Shown in pieces: positions 23,656 to 32,720 of a DNA stretch of 64,000 bases; within the stretch, counting starts at the first letter, position 1, and each line of letters begins with the position of its first letter. The notes beneath the pieces are model-generated. The model ran no database searches. It was not told the DNA's origin and saw only the letters and a program-made list of their open reading frames with translations. Location: the NCBI RefSeq assembly GCF_019797745.1, contig NZ_VOSI01000003.1:248001-312000 (forward strand), in the 5' to 3' direction. A program made the translations under genes and the position numbers. The DNA is from Edaphocola aurantiacus (GTDB lineage: Bacteria > Bacteroidota > Bacteroidia > Chitinophagales > Chitinophagaceae).

Positions 23656-25296
23656 ATGGATGTGAACGTTAAAAAGAATCTGAATCCCGGAAGAAAGTCA
23701 AAAACCACAACAGATCCGTCTGCTATTTACGGTAAGGTCCCGCCACAGGCGCGCGAGATCGAAGAAGCCGTACTAGGAGCCATTCTGCTGGAGAAAGACA
23801 AGCTTTCGGATGTGATGGAGATCCTGCCTAAACCGGATTGCTTCTATGTAAATGCCCACCAGATTATCTATGCCTCTATACAGCGATTACAGGATAAAAA
23901 ATCCGAGATCGACCTGCTGACGGTAATGGAAGAATTGCGCCGTACCGGCGAACTGGAACTGATTGGTGGTGCATACCAGCTGACGAAAATCACACAGTCG
24001 GTTGTAACCAGCTCTCACGTGATATCGCATGCCCGTATTGTAATGCAGAAATACATTCAGCGTGAGCTGATCCGCATTGCAGGCGATATTGTTGCGGATT
24101 CATACGAAGATAAGACGGATGTGTTTGAACTGCTGGATAAAGCAGAGCAGGACCTGTTCGATATTGGGAACAGCTACCTGAAAAAAGATTCAGAATCGAT
24201 CAAAGATATCCTGGTGCGTACCCTGGATGAGATCGAAGAAGCCCGTAAAAAGAAAGATGACCTTACCGGTGTGCCAACCGGCTTCCCTTCACTGGATGAA
24301 ATTACCGGTGGCTGGCAGAAAACGGATCTTATCATTCTTGCCGCCCGTCCCGCTGTGGGTAAAACGGCATTTGCCCTCAATCTGGCGGTAAATGCGGCCC
24401 TAAGTGCCGAGCCCAAGGGTGTTGCTGTATTCTCGCTGGAGATGGGTAATACGCAGCTCGTAAAACGTTTGCTGAGTATGGTAACGGAAGTAAAGCTGGA
24501 GAGCATCAGTCGGGGTAAAATGGAAGACTATGAAATGGTGCAGCTGACCGAGCGTATGGATCGCCTGGTAAAAGCACCTTTATTCCTTGATGACCAGGCA
24601 GGTCTGAATATCTTTGAGTTGAGGGCAAAATGCCGTCGTCTTAAAGTGAAGCATGACATTCAGTTAGTTATCATTGACTATTTACAATTGATGCATGGTA
24701 CCGGTGATGGTGGTAACCGTGAGCAGGAGATCTCCAAAATATCGCGAGAGCTGAAAGGGCTGGCCAAAGAGCTGAGTATCCCGATCATTGCCCTGTCACA
24801 GTTGAGTCGTGCGGTAGAAACGCGTTCCGGTGATAAAGGTAAGATCCCGCAGCTGAGTGACCTTAGGGAATCCGGTGCGATTGAGCAGGATGCCGATATG
24901 GTAATGTTCATCTATCGTCCGGAATACCACGGTATCAGCAATGATGAGCATGGCGAAACCGTAAAAGGAGAAACACATATCAATATAGCCAAGCATCGTA
25001 ATGGTCGCCTGGATAGTGTAAAACTGGTTGCCCAGCTGGAATACCAGAAATTCGTGGAATTACAGGGTGAGCAGGAATGGGGAGGCAATAGTGGCTCTTC
25101 GTTCACTGGCATACAAAATGCGGACGATTTCGGCAACAGTGGTGTATATACACAGGGCGGTGCAGATACCGGCGGATTTAAGACCTTACAGTCCAAAGCC
25201 AATAACTTTGTAGACTTTGACGATGAGGATCAAATGGGAGGAAACCAGTTTAAAGGTTTCAAACCACCTCCGGACGACGGTGACGTTCCTTTCTAA
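23656..25296 (+). CDS. dnaB: Replicative DNA helicase DnaB
   Basis: 546 aa. The N-terminal primase-interacting helical domain (PPQAREIEEAVLGAILLEK) is joined by a linker to the RecA-like motor: ARPAVGKTAFALN (Walker A), FSLEMGNTQLVKRLLS, LVIIDYLQLM (Walker B), SQLSRAVETR and RESGAIEQDAD (arginine finger region). The C-terminal extension (about 475-546) is Gly/Asp-rich and ends in a hydrophobic-acidic tip (GDVPF), reminiscent of the SSB tail. It unwinds DNA at the replication fork as a hexamer. No intein is present. It is divergent from rpe across a 344-base gap in which I see no other gene. Confidence 0.95.
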   Translation: MDVNVKKNLNPGRKSKTTTDPSAIYGKVPPQAREIEEAVLGAILLEKDKLSDVMEILPKPDCFYVNAHQIIYASIQRLQDKKSEIDLLTVMEELRRTGELELIGGAYQLTKITQSVVTSSHVISHARIVMQKYIQRELIRIAGDIVADSYEDKTDVFELLDKAEQDLFDIGNSYLKKDSESIKDILVRTLDEIEEARKKKDDLTGVPTGFPSLDEITGGWQKTDLIILAARPAVGKTAFALNLAVNAALSAEPKGVAVFSLEMGNTQLVKRLLSMVTEVKLESISRGKMEDYEMVQLTERMDRLVKAPLFLDDQAGLNIFELRAKCRRLKVKHDIQLVIIDYLQLMHGTGDGGNREQEISKISRELKGLAKELSIPIIALSQLSRAVETRSGDKGKIPQLSDLRESGAIEQDADMVMFIYRPEYHGISNDEHGETVKGETHINIAKHRNGRLDSVKLVAQLEYQKFVELQGEQEWGGNSGSSFTGIQNADDFGNSGVYTQGGADTGGFKTLQSKANNFVDFDDEDQMGGNQFKGFKPPPDDGDVPF

Positions 25297-25310
25297 ATAT
25301 ACTTTTAATA

Positions 25311-25345
25311 AATAAAGCAGGACTATAAGTCCTGCTTTATTTATT
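25311..25345. terminator. Terminator of dnaB, 14-bp perfect stem
   Basis: AATAAAGCAGGACT (25311-25324) pairs with 25328-25341, loop ATA, T-rich on both sides. Confidence 0.85.
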
Positions 25346-25356
25346 AATGGGGTATA

Positions 25357-25524
25357 CTATCTCTTCGGGCAACTTTTGCACCGTTTACCCCTTTTGTATT
25401 TCTTGCAACATTTTTTCAGTTCGCATTGTCGGATACAGGAGCAGAAAAACCTTTCCGGCTTTTGCGCTTCCTGGGCTAATAAGAATGCTTCTTTTCCTTG
25501 CACAGCAGATCGTTCGGGCAGCAT
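25357..25524 (-). CDS. 55-aa cysteine-rich mini-protein
   Basis: The proposed start is the ATG of MLPERSAVQGKEAFLLAQEAQ; an upstream extension in the same frame is hydrophobic and probably non-coding. The C-terminal half has seven cysteines among Lys/Arg (FFCSCIRQCELKKCCKKYK, then KRCKSCPKR), suggesting a metal-binding basic knob. I recall similar small proteins from other Chitinophagaceae but know no function. It lies where tsf would be expected after rpsB. Confidence 0.5.
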   Translation of the reverse strand: MLPERSAVQGKEAFLLAQEAQKPERFFCSCIRQCELKKCCKKYKRGKRCKSCPKR

Positions 25525-25569
25525 AATAATGATAAAATAATGCGTTAATAATATGATACAAAGATAACA

Positions 25570-25632
25570 AATAAAGGCGCTCATATATGAACGCCTTTAT
25601 TAATGTATCGATAAAATTGTTGACAATTTTAT
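25570..25632 (-). terminator. Two consecutive hairpins after rpsB
   Basis: ATAAAATTGT/ACAATTTTAT (25611-25632) and AATAAAGGCG/CGCCTTTATT (25570-25601) follow the rpsB stop in order on the minus strand. The second has the GC-rich stem and T-tail of an intrinsic terminator. Confidence 0.8.
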
Positions 25633-26513
25633 TATCTTTTGTTTGGACCACCAGGACCACGACGGTTGTTGTTAGCACCACCACCAGTGTTGCCACCACG
25701 ACGGTTACCCGCTGTAGCTTTTTTACCATCTTTGTTTGCTTCTTCTTCATCCAGATCCAGACCACGCAGACGCTCAGCAACTTCAACTTCTTGCTCTTGA
25801 TCGTCTACTTCTTTGTTTTGTGCTCTTTCTTCCAGACCTTCCATGATAGCAGCAGTCAGGTAGTTAGTGATGATCGCGATAGATTTAGTAGCATCATCGT
25901 TAGATGGAACTGCGAAATCTACTTTAGTAGGATCACTGTTAGTATCAACCATAGCGAAGGTAGTGATACCTAAACGCTTAGCTTCAGATAAAGCGATGTG
26001 CTCGTGACTGATGTCAACGATAAACAGAGCAGCAGGAGTACGACCCATTTGAGAGATACCACCCAGTACTTTTTCCATTTTATCTTTGCTACGAGTTAAA
26101 GTCAGACGCTCTTTTTTAGTTACGCTATCCAGCGTACCGTCGTTTAACATTTTCTCGATAGATTGCATTTTCTTAACGCTCTTACGAATAGTTTGGAAGT
26201 TGGTCAGCATACCACCTAACCATCTTTCTGTAACGAAAGGCATGTTTACTTTAGCAGCTGCTTCAGAAACGATTTCTTTAGCTTGCTTTTTAGTAGCTAC
26301 GAACATGATTTTCTTACCGCTTTTCGCGATTTGTTTCAGTGCTGCAGCTGACTCTTGTAAACCTTCAATTGTTCTGTTCAGGTCAATGATATGGATACCA
26401 TTCTTCTCGTTGAAGATGTATGGTAACATTTTCGGGTTCCATTTCTTTCTTTGGTGACCAAAGTGAACGCCCGCTTCCAATAACTGCTGATGTAATGATT
26501 TATTTTCTTCCAT
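25632..26513 (-). CDS. rpsB: 30S ribosomal protein S2
   Basis: 293 aa. The core (about 1-230) has the S2 signatures LLEAGVHFGHQRKKWNPKMLPYIF, ERWLGGMLTNFQTIRKS and ALFIVDISHEHIALSEA, and PTKVDFAVPSNDDA. It binds the 30S back, near S1. Unusual is a C-terminal tail of about 60 residues, first acidic then Gly/Asn/Arg-rich (RRGGNTGGGANNNRRGPGG), absent from E. coli S2. Last gene of the L13-S9-S2 operon. Confidence 0.95.
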   Translation of the reverse strand: MEENKSLHQQLLEAGVHFGHQRKKWNPKMLPYIFNEKNGIHIIDLNRTIEGLQESAAALKQIAKSGKKIMFVATKKQAKEIVSEAAAKVNMPFVTERWLGGMLTNFQTIRKSVKKMQSIEKMLNDGTLDSVTKKERLTLTRSKDKMEKVLGGISQMGRTPAALFIVDISHEHIALSEAKRLGITTFAMVDTNSDPTKVDFAVPSNDDATKSIAIITNYLTAAIMEGLEERAQNKEVDDQEQEVEVAERLRGLDLDEEEANKDGKKATAGNRRGGNTGGGANNNRRGPGGPNKR

Positions 26514-26591
26514 TGTTGGAATATATTAAGTATTGTTTTGAAAAAAATTTTACTATGCACACTCCATAAGTAATGAAGTGTAATATGCGAA

Positions 26592-26981
26592 TTAACGTTT
26601 AGAGAACTGGAAGCTACGGCGTGCTTTACGTTTACCGAATTTCTTACGCTCAACAGCACGTGGATCGCGGTGTAATAAACCTTCTTTCTTCAGGGAAGGA
26701 CGATATTCAGCATTGATTTCGCACAGAGCGCGGGCAATAGCTAATTTAATCGCTTCAGCCTGACCTTTTGGACCACCGCCTTTAACGTTTACTACAACGT
26801 CAAATTTGTCAGCACCTTCAATAGTTTTGAATGGCAGTTCTACTTGATTTTGTAAGTAGATTAATGGGAAATAGTTAGTATATTCCTTGTCGTTTACTTT
26901 GATAGCACCTGAACCCTTGCTGATATATACGCGGGCTACAGCTTCTTTACGACGACCAATTGCATTTGTTTGCTTTTCCAT
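26592..26981 (-). CDS. rpsI: 30S ribosomal protein S9
   Basis: 129 aa, normal length. NAIGRRKEAVARVYISKGSG, KGGGPKGQAEAIKLAIARAL and the C-terminal basic tail KFGKRKARRSFQFSKR, whose last residues reach the P-site tRNA anticodon. It follows rplM after 38 bases and precedes rpsB. Confidence 0.95.
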   Translation of the reverse strand: MEKQTNAIGRRKEAVARVYISKGSGAIKVNDKEYTNYFPLIYLQNQVELPFKTIEGADKFDVVVNVKGGGPKGQAEAIKLAIARALCEINAEYRPSLKKEGLLHRDPRAVERKKFGKRKARRSFQFSKR

Positions 26982-27019
26982 TTATATTATAATATTTTGA
27001 ATTCTCAGAGAGAAATATA

Positions 27020-27469
27020 TTAGTATTTGAATTCTTTTGGTTGTTGTGCCGTGTGCGGATGTTGTGCACCTTCGTAAACAAACAATTTCTTGATCATAGC
27101 ACGACCTAATTTGTTTTTAGGTAACATACCTTTTACACCGCGCTCGATAACAGCGTTAGGACGACGGGATAATAAGTTTTTAGCTAATTCGTGTTTCTGA
27201 CCATTAGGGTAACCAGAATAAGTTTGATAATCTTTCTGATCCAGTTTTTTACCGGTCATAACGATTTTAGAAGAGTTTGTAACGATTACATAATCGCCAC
27301 AGTCGAAGTGTGGAGTAAAATACGCTTTGTTTTTACCGCGTAATACAGCAGCTACTTTAGAGCAAAAACGGCCTAATGTTTGATTAGTTGCATCAGCAAC
27401 GAACCAATCGCGTTTTACGATTTTCTCATTTGCAGACTGTGTTCTGTAGCTCAATTGATTTAGAGACAT
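27020..27469 (-). CDS. rplM: 50S ribosomal protein L13
   Basis: 149 aa, normal length. WFVADATNQTLGRFCSKVAAVLRGK, DCGDYVIVTNSSKIVMTGKK and RGVKGMLPKNKLG are family signatures. It is an early 50S assembly protein. It is the first gene of the operon and has a consensus promoter with a leader of about 60 bases. Confidence 0.95.
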   Translation of the reverse strand: MSLNQLSYRTQSANEKIVKRDWFVADATNQTLGRFCSKVAAVLRGKNKAYFTPHFDCGDYVIVTNSSKIVMTGKKLDQKDYQTYSGYPNGQKHELAKNLLSRRPNAVIERGVKGMLPKNKLGRAMIKKLFVYEGAQHPHTAQQPKEFKY

Positions 27470-27540
27470 TTGTTTCTGTTTTAAAATTATAATTGATACT
27501 TAAGCAAGCTATGCCGGAGCATTTACTTGCAAACGGAGCG

Positions 27541-27571
27541 CAAAGGTACATCGACTATATTATTTTACCAA
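27541..27571 (-). promoter_or_regulatory. Promoter of the rplM-rpsI-rpsB operon
   Basis: On the minus strand TTGG (27571-27568) is followed after 19 bases by TACCTTTG (27548-27541), an exact TAnnTTTG box. The leader between it and the rplM ATG includes the small inverted repeat GCTCC...GGAGC-like around 27510-27525. Confidence 0.75.
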
Positions 27572-27954
27572 TATTTTTATTACTTATTTTTAAGATACTG
27601 TTGTAACTTATTGATTGTCAATTATAAAAATGAATTTATTTTTTAGAACCACGATGATTTTCAGTGTTTGCAAGGCTTTGCGGGCACACAATCCGGCATA
27701 TGCAGTATCCATAAAGGGACAGCCATGTGGCTGTCCCGTGCAAAACTACAATACATAAACATAGAGCGTTGCGCAAAGCTACTATAGATGCCAAATGGGC
27801 AATATTCCATAAAGGAATATAAATTACCGGTAAGGGAATACTGATCTAATGGATACCTGCTTTCAGAAAATGAGCATAGATCTGTTCGGTTCTGGTGATA
27901 TCCCTTTTGGCTACCAGGGATAAGGAAGATGTTTTACCTGCATCCGGAACGTTA
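27572..27954. other. Intergenic region between rplM and recN
   Basis: No gene is supported. It contains a near-perfect hairpin GGGACAGCCA (27716-27725) / TGGCTGTCCC (27728-27737) without T-tail and a shorter ATATTCC/GGAATAT pair near 27810-27830. Confidence 0.4.
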
Positions 27955-28004
27955 TATATATAATAATAGCGGTGACCAAAAGATCACCGCTATTATTATA
28001 TATA
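27955..28004 (-). terminator. Terminator of recN, 21-bp perfect stem
   Basis: The arm at 27955-27975 (AT-rich outside, AGCGGTGA inside) pairs perfectly with 27984-28004, loop of eight bases. It lies 18 bases after the recN stop. Confidence 0.85.
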
Positions 28005-28021
28005 AGTTTATAAATGCTTAT

Positions 28022-29683
28022 TTAAGAAACCGTAACCAATTCCCTGGCATTACTCAGTGCTGCTTCCGAAGGCTCTTCTCCTCCGATCATTTGCGCGATC
28101 AGGCGTATGCGTTCTTCGGTGTTCAGTGCACGTACACGGGTTTTGATCTTGCCTTCTTCCATTTGTTTGTAAACATAGAAGTGCAGGTGTCCTTTGCCCG
28201 CTACCTGTGGCTGATGGGTAATACACATTACCTGGTGATAAGCCCCCAGAGAACGTAATAGTACGCCCACCTGTTTGGCCGCCTCGCCGGAAATACCGGT
28301 ATCCACCTCATCAAAGATCAGGGTAGGGAGCTGAAGTGCTTTTGCCGTAAGGGTTTTGATGCTGAGCATAATACGGCTCAGCTCCCCGCCGGATGCAGCT
28401 TTCTGCACCGGGGCAAATTTGCCGCTCTTATTGGCATCCAGTAAATACTGGATACGATCCTTACCGTGTGGGGTAAAATGATCTGCCGGCTCCAGTACAA
28501 TCTGCAATACTGCATTAGGCATGCCAATGAGTTGCAATAACTGGTTAATGTCTGCAGCAAAACTGCCCGCTTTAGCCATTCTTTGTTCCAGCAATTGTGA
28601 AGCCTGCTCATTTAAGGTTGTTTCTGCCTGTTCCAGTTCAACTTTCAATTGCGACAGGGTACTATCGGCATTCTGTTGCTGTGCAATGGTCATGGCCAGT
28701 TGCTGGTGTATATCGCGTAAGGCATTGGTCTCACTAACACCATGCTTTTTCAGCAGGCGGTTACCCAGGTCCGAACGGGTCTGCATTTCCGTCAGTTGTT
28801 CCGGATCCAGGTCTACACTCTCTTGCAGGTGCGACAGTTCCTGTGCAATATCCTTTAATTCTTCGTAAGCGCTGTTCAGCCTTCCTGCAAGCGATTCTGC
28901 AGCAGGAAATACCGCACTTAACTGCTGTATCTGTTGTGCAACACGACGCAATTCTGTATTGACCGGTTGCTCCCCTTCAGAAAGGATGATGCAGCCTTCG
29001 GTCAGCGTATTGCGGATCAGTTCCGCATTACTCAGTTGTTTCAGTTGTACTTCCAGGTCTTCCAGTTCATTTTCCTGAAAGTTTGCCGCTTCCAGTTCCT
29101 CAAAGAGAAATTGGTTGTAATCGGCTTCTTTCTGCCAGGATACCTGTTCCAGTTCTATTTGCTGTACCCTGCGCTGTAATGCTTTAAATGTATTATAGGC
29201 ATTGCGGTAAGCATCGGCTAATTCCTGTGTTTCGGCTACTGCATCCAGCGCCTCGTACATAAACTGGCTGTCATCCAGAGAACGGTTGTCGAACTGGCGA
29301 TGCAGGTCTACCAGGGTAGAAGTCAGTTCATTCAGCACGGAAAGCGTAACCGGCGTGTCGTTTACAAAAGCACGCGATTTGCCGGAGGTACTGATTTCAC
29401 GGCGAATGATGGTCTGTGCTTCTGCATCCAGTTCATGTTCCTGTAATAACTGGTTGAAGGTTTTCAGCTTTGCCGTATCGAAATGGGCTTCTACTACACA
29501 CTTCTCCGATGCGTTGATCAGCACAGAAGTGTCAGCACGCTCACCCAGTATGAGCGAGAGGGCACCCAGTATGATAGACTTACCGGCGCCGGTCTCTCCC
29601 GTGATCACGTTCAGGTGTTCATCAAACGTAATCGTGAGTTCATCTATAATCGCATAATTCCTGATCAGTAATTTCTGTAACAC
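28022..29683 (-). CDS. recN: DNA repair ATPase RecN
   Basis: 553 aa. SMC-like ATPase: MLQKLLIRNYAIIDELTITF, Walker A GETGAGKSIILGALSLILGER, two coiled-coil stretches (about 155-360), signature ASGGELSRIMLSIK and Walker B PTLIFDEVDTGISGEAA, with H-loop THQPQVA. It acts in double-strand-break repair. It is the last gene of the arcA-ctlX-recN leftward run, 14 bases after ctlX. Confidence 0.95.
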   Translation of the reverse strand: MLQKLLIRNYAIIDELTITFDEHLNVITGETGAGKSIILGALSLILGERADTSVLINASEKCVVEAHFDTAKLKTFNQLLQEHELDAEAQTIIRREISTSGKSRAFVNDTPVTLSVLNELTSTLVDLHRQFDNRSLDDSQFMYEALDAVAETQELADAYRNAYNTFKALQRRVQQIELEQVSWQKEADYNQFLFEELEAANFQENELEDLEVQLKQLSNAELIRNTLTEGCIILSEGEQPVNTELRRVAQQIQQLSAVFPAAESLAGRLNSAYEELKDIAQELSHLQESVDLDPEQLTEMQTRSDLGNRLLKKHGVSETNALRDIHQQLAMTIAQQQNADSTLSQLKVELEQAETTLNEQASQLLEQRMAKAGSFAADINQLLQLIGMPNAVLQIVLEPADHFTPHGKDRIQYLLDANKSGKFAPVQKAASGGELSRIMLSIKTLTAKALQLPTLIFDEVDTGISGEAAKQVGVLLRSLGAYHQVMCITHQPQVAGKGHLHFYVYKQMEEGKIKTRVRALNTEERIRLIAQMIGGEEPSEAALSNARELVTVS

Positions 29684-29697
29684 GGCTTGCTGCTGAA

Positions 29698-30603
29698 TTA
29701 TTTTTTAGGTAATAAGATTTCTGCCATCATACATCTTGCGCTGCCACCGCCGTTTTGCTCGATGGTATACAGGGGTACATGTATAATAGGGTTAAAGTTT
29801 TCGATTGCACTAACCTGCTCCGGGCTCAGCGATTCATATGCCTGGGTAGACATTACCAGGAATTTCTCACCGGCAGTATTCTCTACCTGCAGCATATTAC
29901 CCGCAAAGTGATTCATCTGGTCGTAGCTGATGGTGATAATCGTTTTGCCACTGTTTTCCAGGGCTTCACGCACACCTTCACGCTGCGCTTCAGGGATACA
30001 GTCGAGGCAGATAACCGCATAGCGATCACCCACGCACATCATTACATTGGTATGATAAATGTCTTTTCCATGCTCGTCCTTCGCTTCAAAGATCACCGGT
30101 TCATAGCCCATCTCTTCGCAGAATTCCTTAAACAGGTTTTTATCTGTACGCGGAGAGATATTGGCATAGGCAATCTTCTGTTTGCGATCCAGTATAATAC
30201 TGCCTGTACCTTCCAGGAAGATGTCCTGTGCTTCGTTTTTGGTCAGGTCTATAGTATTGTCGATATTATAACGGGAACGGATCGCATCCATTACCGTTTC
30301 TTTGCGCTCCAGTCTGCGGTTTTCGGCAAACATAGGGTAGAGTACAATGGTACTGTTTTTATGAAAACTGATCCAGTTATTCGGGAATATACTGTCTGGT
30401 GTATGAGGCTCTTCTGTGTCCTGAATCACCAATACATCAATATGATTATCGCGCAGGGTCTGCACGAAATGGTCAAATTCCTGCAATGCTTTTTCCTGTA
30501 CATTGCTTTGGTCGCCCGCTACCTGGAAGGCATTATTCACCGCCGTCTCGGCATTAAAACCAAAGCGGGAAGGGCGTACCATCAATAAAGCATAATTACT
30601 CAT
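29698..30603 (-). CDS. ctlX: Citrulline utilisation hydrolase CtlX (amidinotransferase fold)
   Basis: 301 aa. A beta-propeller guanidine-group-modifying fold with substrate motifs SIFPNNWISFH, FLEGTGSIILDR, YHTNVMMCVGDRYAV (His) and NGGGSARCMMAE, whose Cys is the nucleophile. The family, related to DDAH, includes citrulline hydrolases that yield ornithine. The gene directly follows an arginine deiminase, which makes citrulline, so the two can form an arginine-to-ornithine route. The exact activity is inferred from family and context. Confidence 0.85.
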   Translation of the reverse strand: MSNYALLMVRPSRFGFNAETAVNNAFQVAGDQSNVQEKALQEFDHFVQTLRDNHIDVLVIQDTEEPHTPDSIFPNNWISFHKNSTIVLYPMFAENRRLERKETVMDAIRSRYNIDNTIDLTKNEAQDIFLEGTGSIILDRKQKIAYANISPRTDKNLFKEFCEEMGYEPVIFEAKDEHGKDIYHTNVMMCVGDRYAVICLDCIPEAQREGVREALENSGKTIITISYDQMNHFAGNMLQVENTAGEKFLVMSTQAYESLSPEQVSAIENFNPIIHVPLYTIEQNGGGSARCMMAEILLPKK

Positions 30604-30621
30604 GATCTATGTGGTTTATGT

Positions 30622-32079
30622 TTAGTCGTTATCTCTTAATAAAGGCATGCTCATACAGTGGAATCCACCGCGGGCTCTGGACAGCTCGGCAGATGGCATC
30701 AGTACCAGTGTATCTGTAATATCTTTAGTCTCGATTTTACCCGCTTCCAGTTCATGGATCAGGTCCTCTACTTTTACAGTTTTAAATCCTGCAGCTTCAA
30801 ATGCCTCTACTGTTTTGTCATTGCGGTCGTAACCCAGTACCACCCCTTCTTTGATGGCTAACAGGTTACAGCTGTCTGTCCATTGCTCACGCACATCGTA
30901 CGGGAACTCATCATTACCGGATAAGATGATTTTTACTTCTTTTTCTTTACAACCCAGATCTTTGGTACTGATGTCGATCAGTAACTCTTCCAGGCTTTCA
31001 AAATAAACCGGTTTATCAACGTTTTTACTGTTGAACTGGATGATTTTAAGTTTATCATCTTTGGATTTCTGAACAATACCCAAAGTCTTCTGAATGCTGT
31101 CTCCGTCCAGGTGTTTCACCGATTTGTCGGAGAAGATACCCAGCATTACCCATACATTCTTTTTAACCTGTGTAAATACAGTATCGATATGCATATAATC
31201 GCGCTTGCGCGGGATTTTTACAATCGTGATTTTCTTAACCACTTTACGGTCAAACAATACTTTGATTGTCTGATATGCCGCATCCCAGCTGGTACGCTCA
31301 CTTACGCCAACCAGGAGGTGATCTTTGCTCACCACCATAACGTCACCACCTTCCAGGGTTACTTTATGGTCTTCTGCCTCTTTAGGTAACAGGAAGTGAT
31401 GCTGCAGATCGGGCAGTTCAATGATGTTATTTTTGTATGCTGCAAAAAACGGGTGGTTGAAGAAGATGTATTTAGACAATAATGCTTCTCTGGTACGCGC
31501 TTTCTTTGCCGGCTTATTCAGCAGGATAAATTCATTTATCGTGATACCGATATCACGGGTAAAGATGAAGTTTGGAATCGGCGGGAAGATCATTTCATTT
31601 TCGTTGTGTGTACCGCTGATGAAGATCTTAGCCAGTTGATCCGGCTCATAGCCCAATAATCTCTGCTGCGTTTCGTAACTGCAGTTTTCGATTGCACAAA
31701 CCGATGCGATCAGTTTGATACGGATATGTTCCTGCTCCAGGATCTGGCTCAGTAATAATTGTAATTCTATTACTTTGTCCGATGCGTGGAAGTCTTTATG
31801 ACCTGGCTTGTAGAAATTGCGTTTATTTTTAGGATCGTCAATTTTGCTCAGTCTGCCTTTGATTTTCTCAGGATCCAGGAAGTATAAAAGTAACTTGGTA
31901 TAGTAATCGTATTCTTTTCTGCGAATAGTGTCTAAGTGCACAATGTCTTCGAACAACCAATCCTGTGCTTTTGATGGAACAACTTTTCCGAGACCACTGT
32001 CAGGGCTGTGTACCAGCAGGCGTTTTAAAGTTCCGGTTTCTGAAGATACATTGATTTCTTTCTGTTTAATTTTCGACAT
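30622..32079 (-). CDS. arcA: Arginine deiminase-family protein
   Basis: 485 aa, longer than the classical 410-aa ArcA. Catalytic motifs are all seen: NFIFTRDIGI, EGGDVMVV, DYMHIDTVFTQV (His and Asp) and ARGGFHCMSMPL with the nucleophilic Cys. It hydrolyses arginine to citrulline and ammonia. The excess length lies in an inserted segment (about 55-110 and 300-380). First gene of a leftward operon with ctlX and recN; no carbamate kinase or ornithine carbamoyltransferase is present, so this is not the ATP-yielding ADI pathway. Confidence 0.88.
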   Translation of the reverse strand: MSKIKQKEINVSSETGTLKRLLVHSPDSGLGKVVPSKAQDWLFEDIVHLDTIRRKEYDYYTKLLLYFLDPEKIKGRLSKIDDPKNKRNFYKPGHKDFHASDKVIELQLLLSQILEQEHIRIKLIASVCAIENCSYETQQRLLGYEPDQLAKIFISGTHNENEMIFPPIPNFIFTRDIGITINEFILLNKPAKKARTREALLSKYIFFNHPFFAAYKNNIIELPDLQHHFLLPKEAEDHKVTLEGGDVMVVSKDHLLVGVSERTSWDAAYQTIKVLFDRKVVKKITIVKIPRKRDYMHIDTVFTQVKKNVWVMLGIFSDKSVKHLDGDSIQKTLGIVQKSKDDKLKIIQFNSKNVDKPVYFESLEELLIDISTKDLGCKEKEVKIILSGNDEFPYDVREQWTDSCNLLAIKEGVVLGYDRNDKTVEAFEAAGFKTVKVEDLIHELEAGKIETKDITDTLVLMPSAELSRARGGFHCMSMPLLRDND

Positions 32080-32206
32080 AAAATGTTTAGATTGCTGAAT
32101 CCCCGCAAGTTAATCAATTTTTGTGAATGCCCGAAAGGCTTCGGATTTATGCTGAAATTCCCTTGTATAATCCCGGTTTTTGTGCCTCAGATTTGATTTT
32201 AAATGT

Positions 32207-32214
32207 TACATTTG
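32207..32214 (+). promoter_or_regulatory. -7 box ahead of the TPM gene
   Basis: TACATTTG fits TAnnTTTG and lies 25 bases before the TTG start codon. Confidence 0.5.
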
Positions 32215-32239
32215 AGATCAGATTAAAAAAAATAACACC

Positions 32240-32701
32240 TTGTCTATATTTTCCAAACCGAATAAGCCATTGCTGGCGGCCGAAGAGGCCGAAAGTGTGG
32301 TGCAGGCCATAAGGGATACTGAAAAGCGTACCTCAGGAGAGTTACGTGTATATATTGAGTCGTTTTGCAGCTTTGTAGATGCTGCAGACCGTGCCTGGGA
32401 AGTCTTTTCTGAATTGCAGATGCACCAGACCCAGGAGCGCAATGCCGTACTGGTATACCTGGCCTTGAAAGACCGGCAGGCGGCTATTGTAGGTGATGAA
32501 GGTATACACCAGAAAGTAGGTAAAGAGGAATACTGGAAAGCTGAACTGGATACACTGCGCAGGTTTTGTGCAGAGGGTAGAGTGGCAGAGGGACTGGTCA
32601 CCGTAGTCAAAGAAATCGGATCAGCGTTGGTGCAGCATTTTCCTGCTGTTCCGGGAGATGATAAAAATGAAATTCCGGACGATATCGTATTCGGACATTA
32701 A
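32240..32701 (+). CDS. TPM-domain protein, cytoplasmic (TLP18.3/Psb32/MOLO-1 fold)
   Basis: 153 aa with a TTG start (MSIFSKPNKPLLAAEEAESVV). The TPM core is seen in IRDTEKRTSGELRVYIESFC, RNAVLVYLALKDRQAAIVGDEGIHQKVG and AEGLVTVVKEIGSAL. No signal peptide or membrane helix, unlike its neighbour. Often found next to a membrane-anchored TPM protein, as here; LemA, the usual third partner, is absent. Function in envelope maintenance is suspected for the family but not established. Confidence 0.82.
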   Translation: MSIFSKPNKPLLAAEEAESVVQAIRDTEKRTSGELRVYIESFCSFVDAADRAWEVFSELQMHQTQERNAVLVYLALKDRQAAIVGDEGIHQKVGKEEYWKAELDTLRRFCAEGRVAEGLVTVVKEIGSALVQHFPAVPGDDKNEIPDDIVFGH

Positions 32702-32720
32702 AACTGAAGCAAGAAGCATA

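Noticed and set aside
27629-27757. Short frame of about 42 codons between rplM and recN
   Set aside because: Runs through a hairpin, lacks family or composition support.
29755-30588. 277-codon frame opposite ctlX
   Set aside because: Antisense to a gene with all catalytic motifs; an effect of codon bias.
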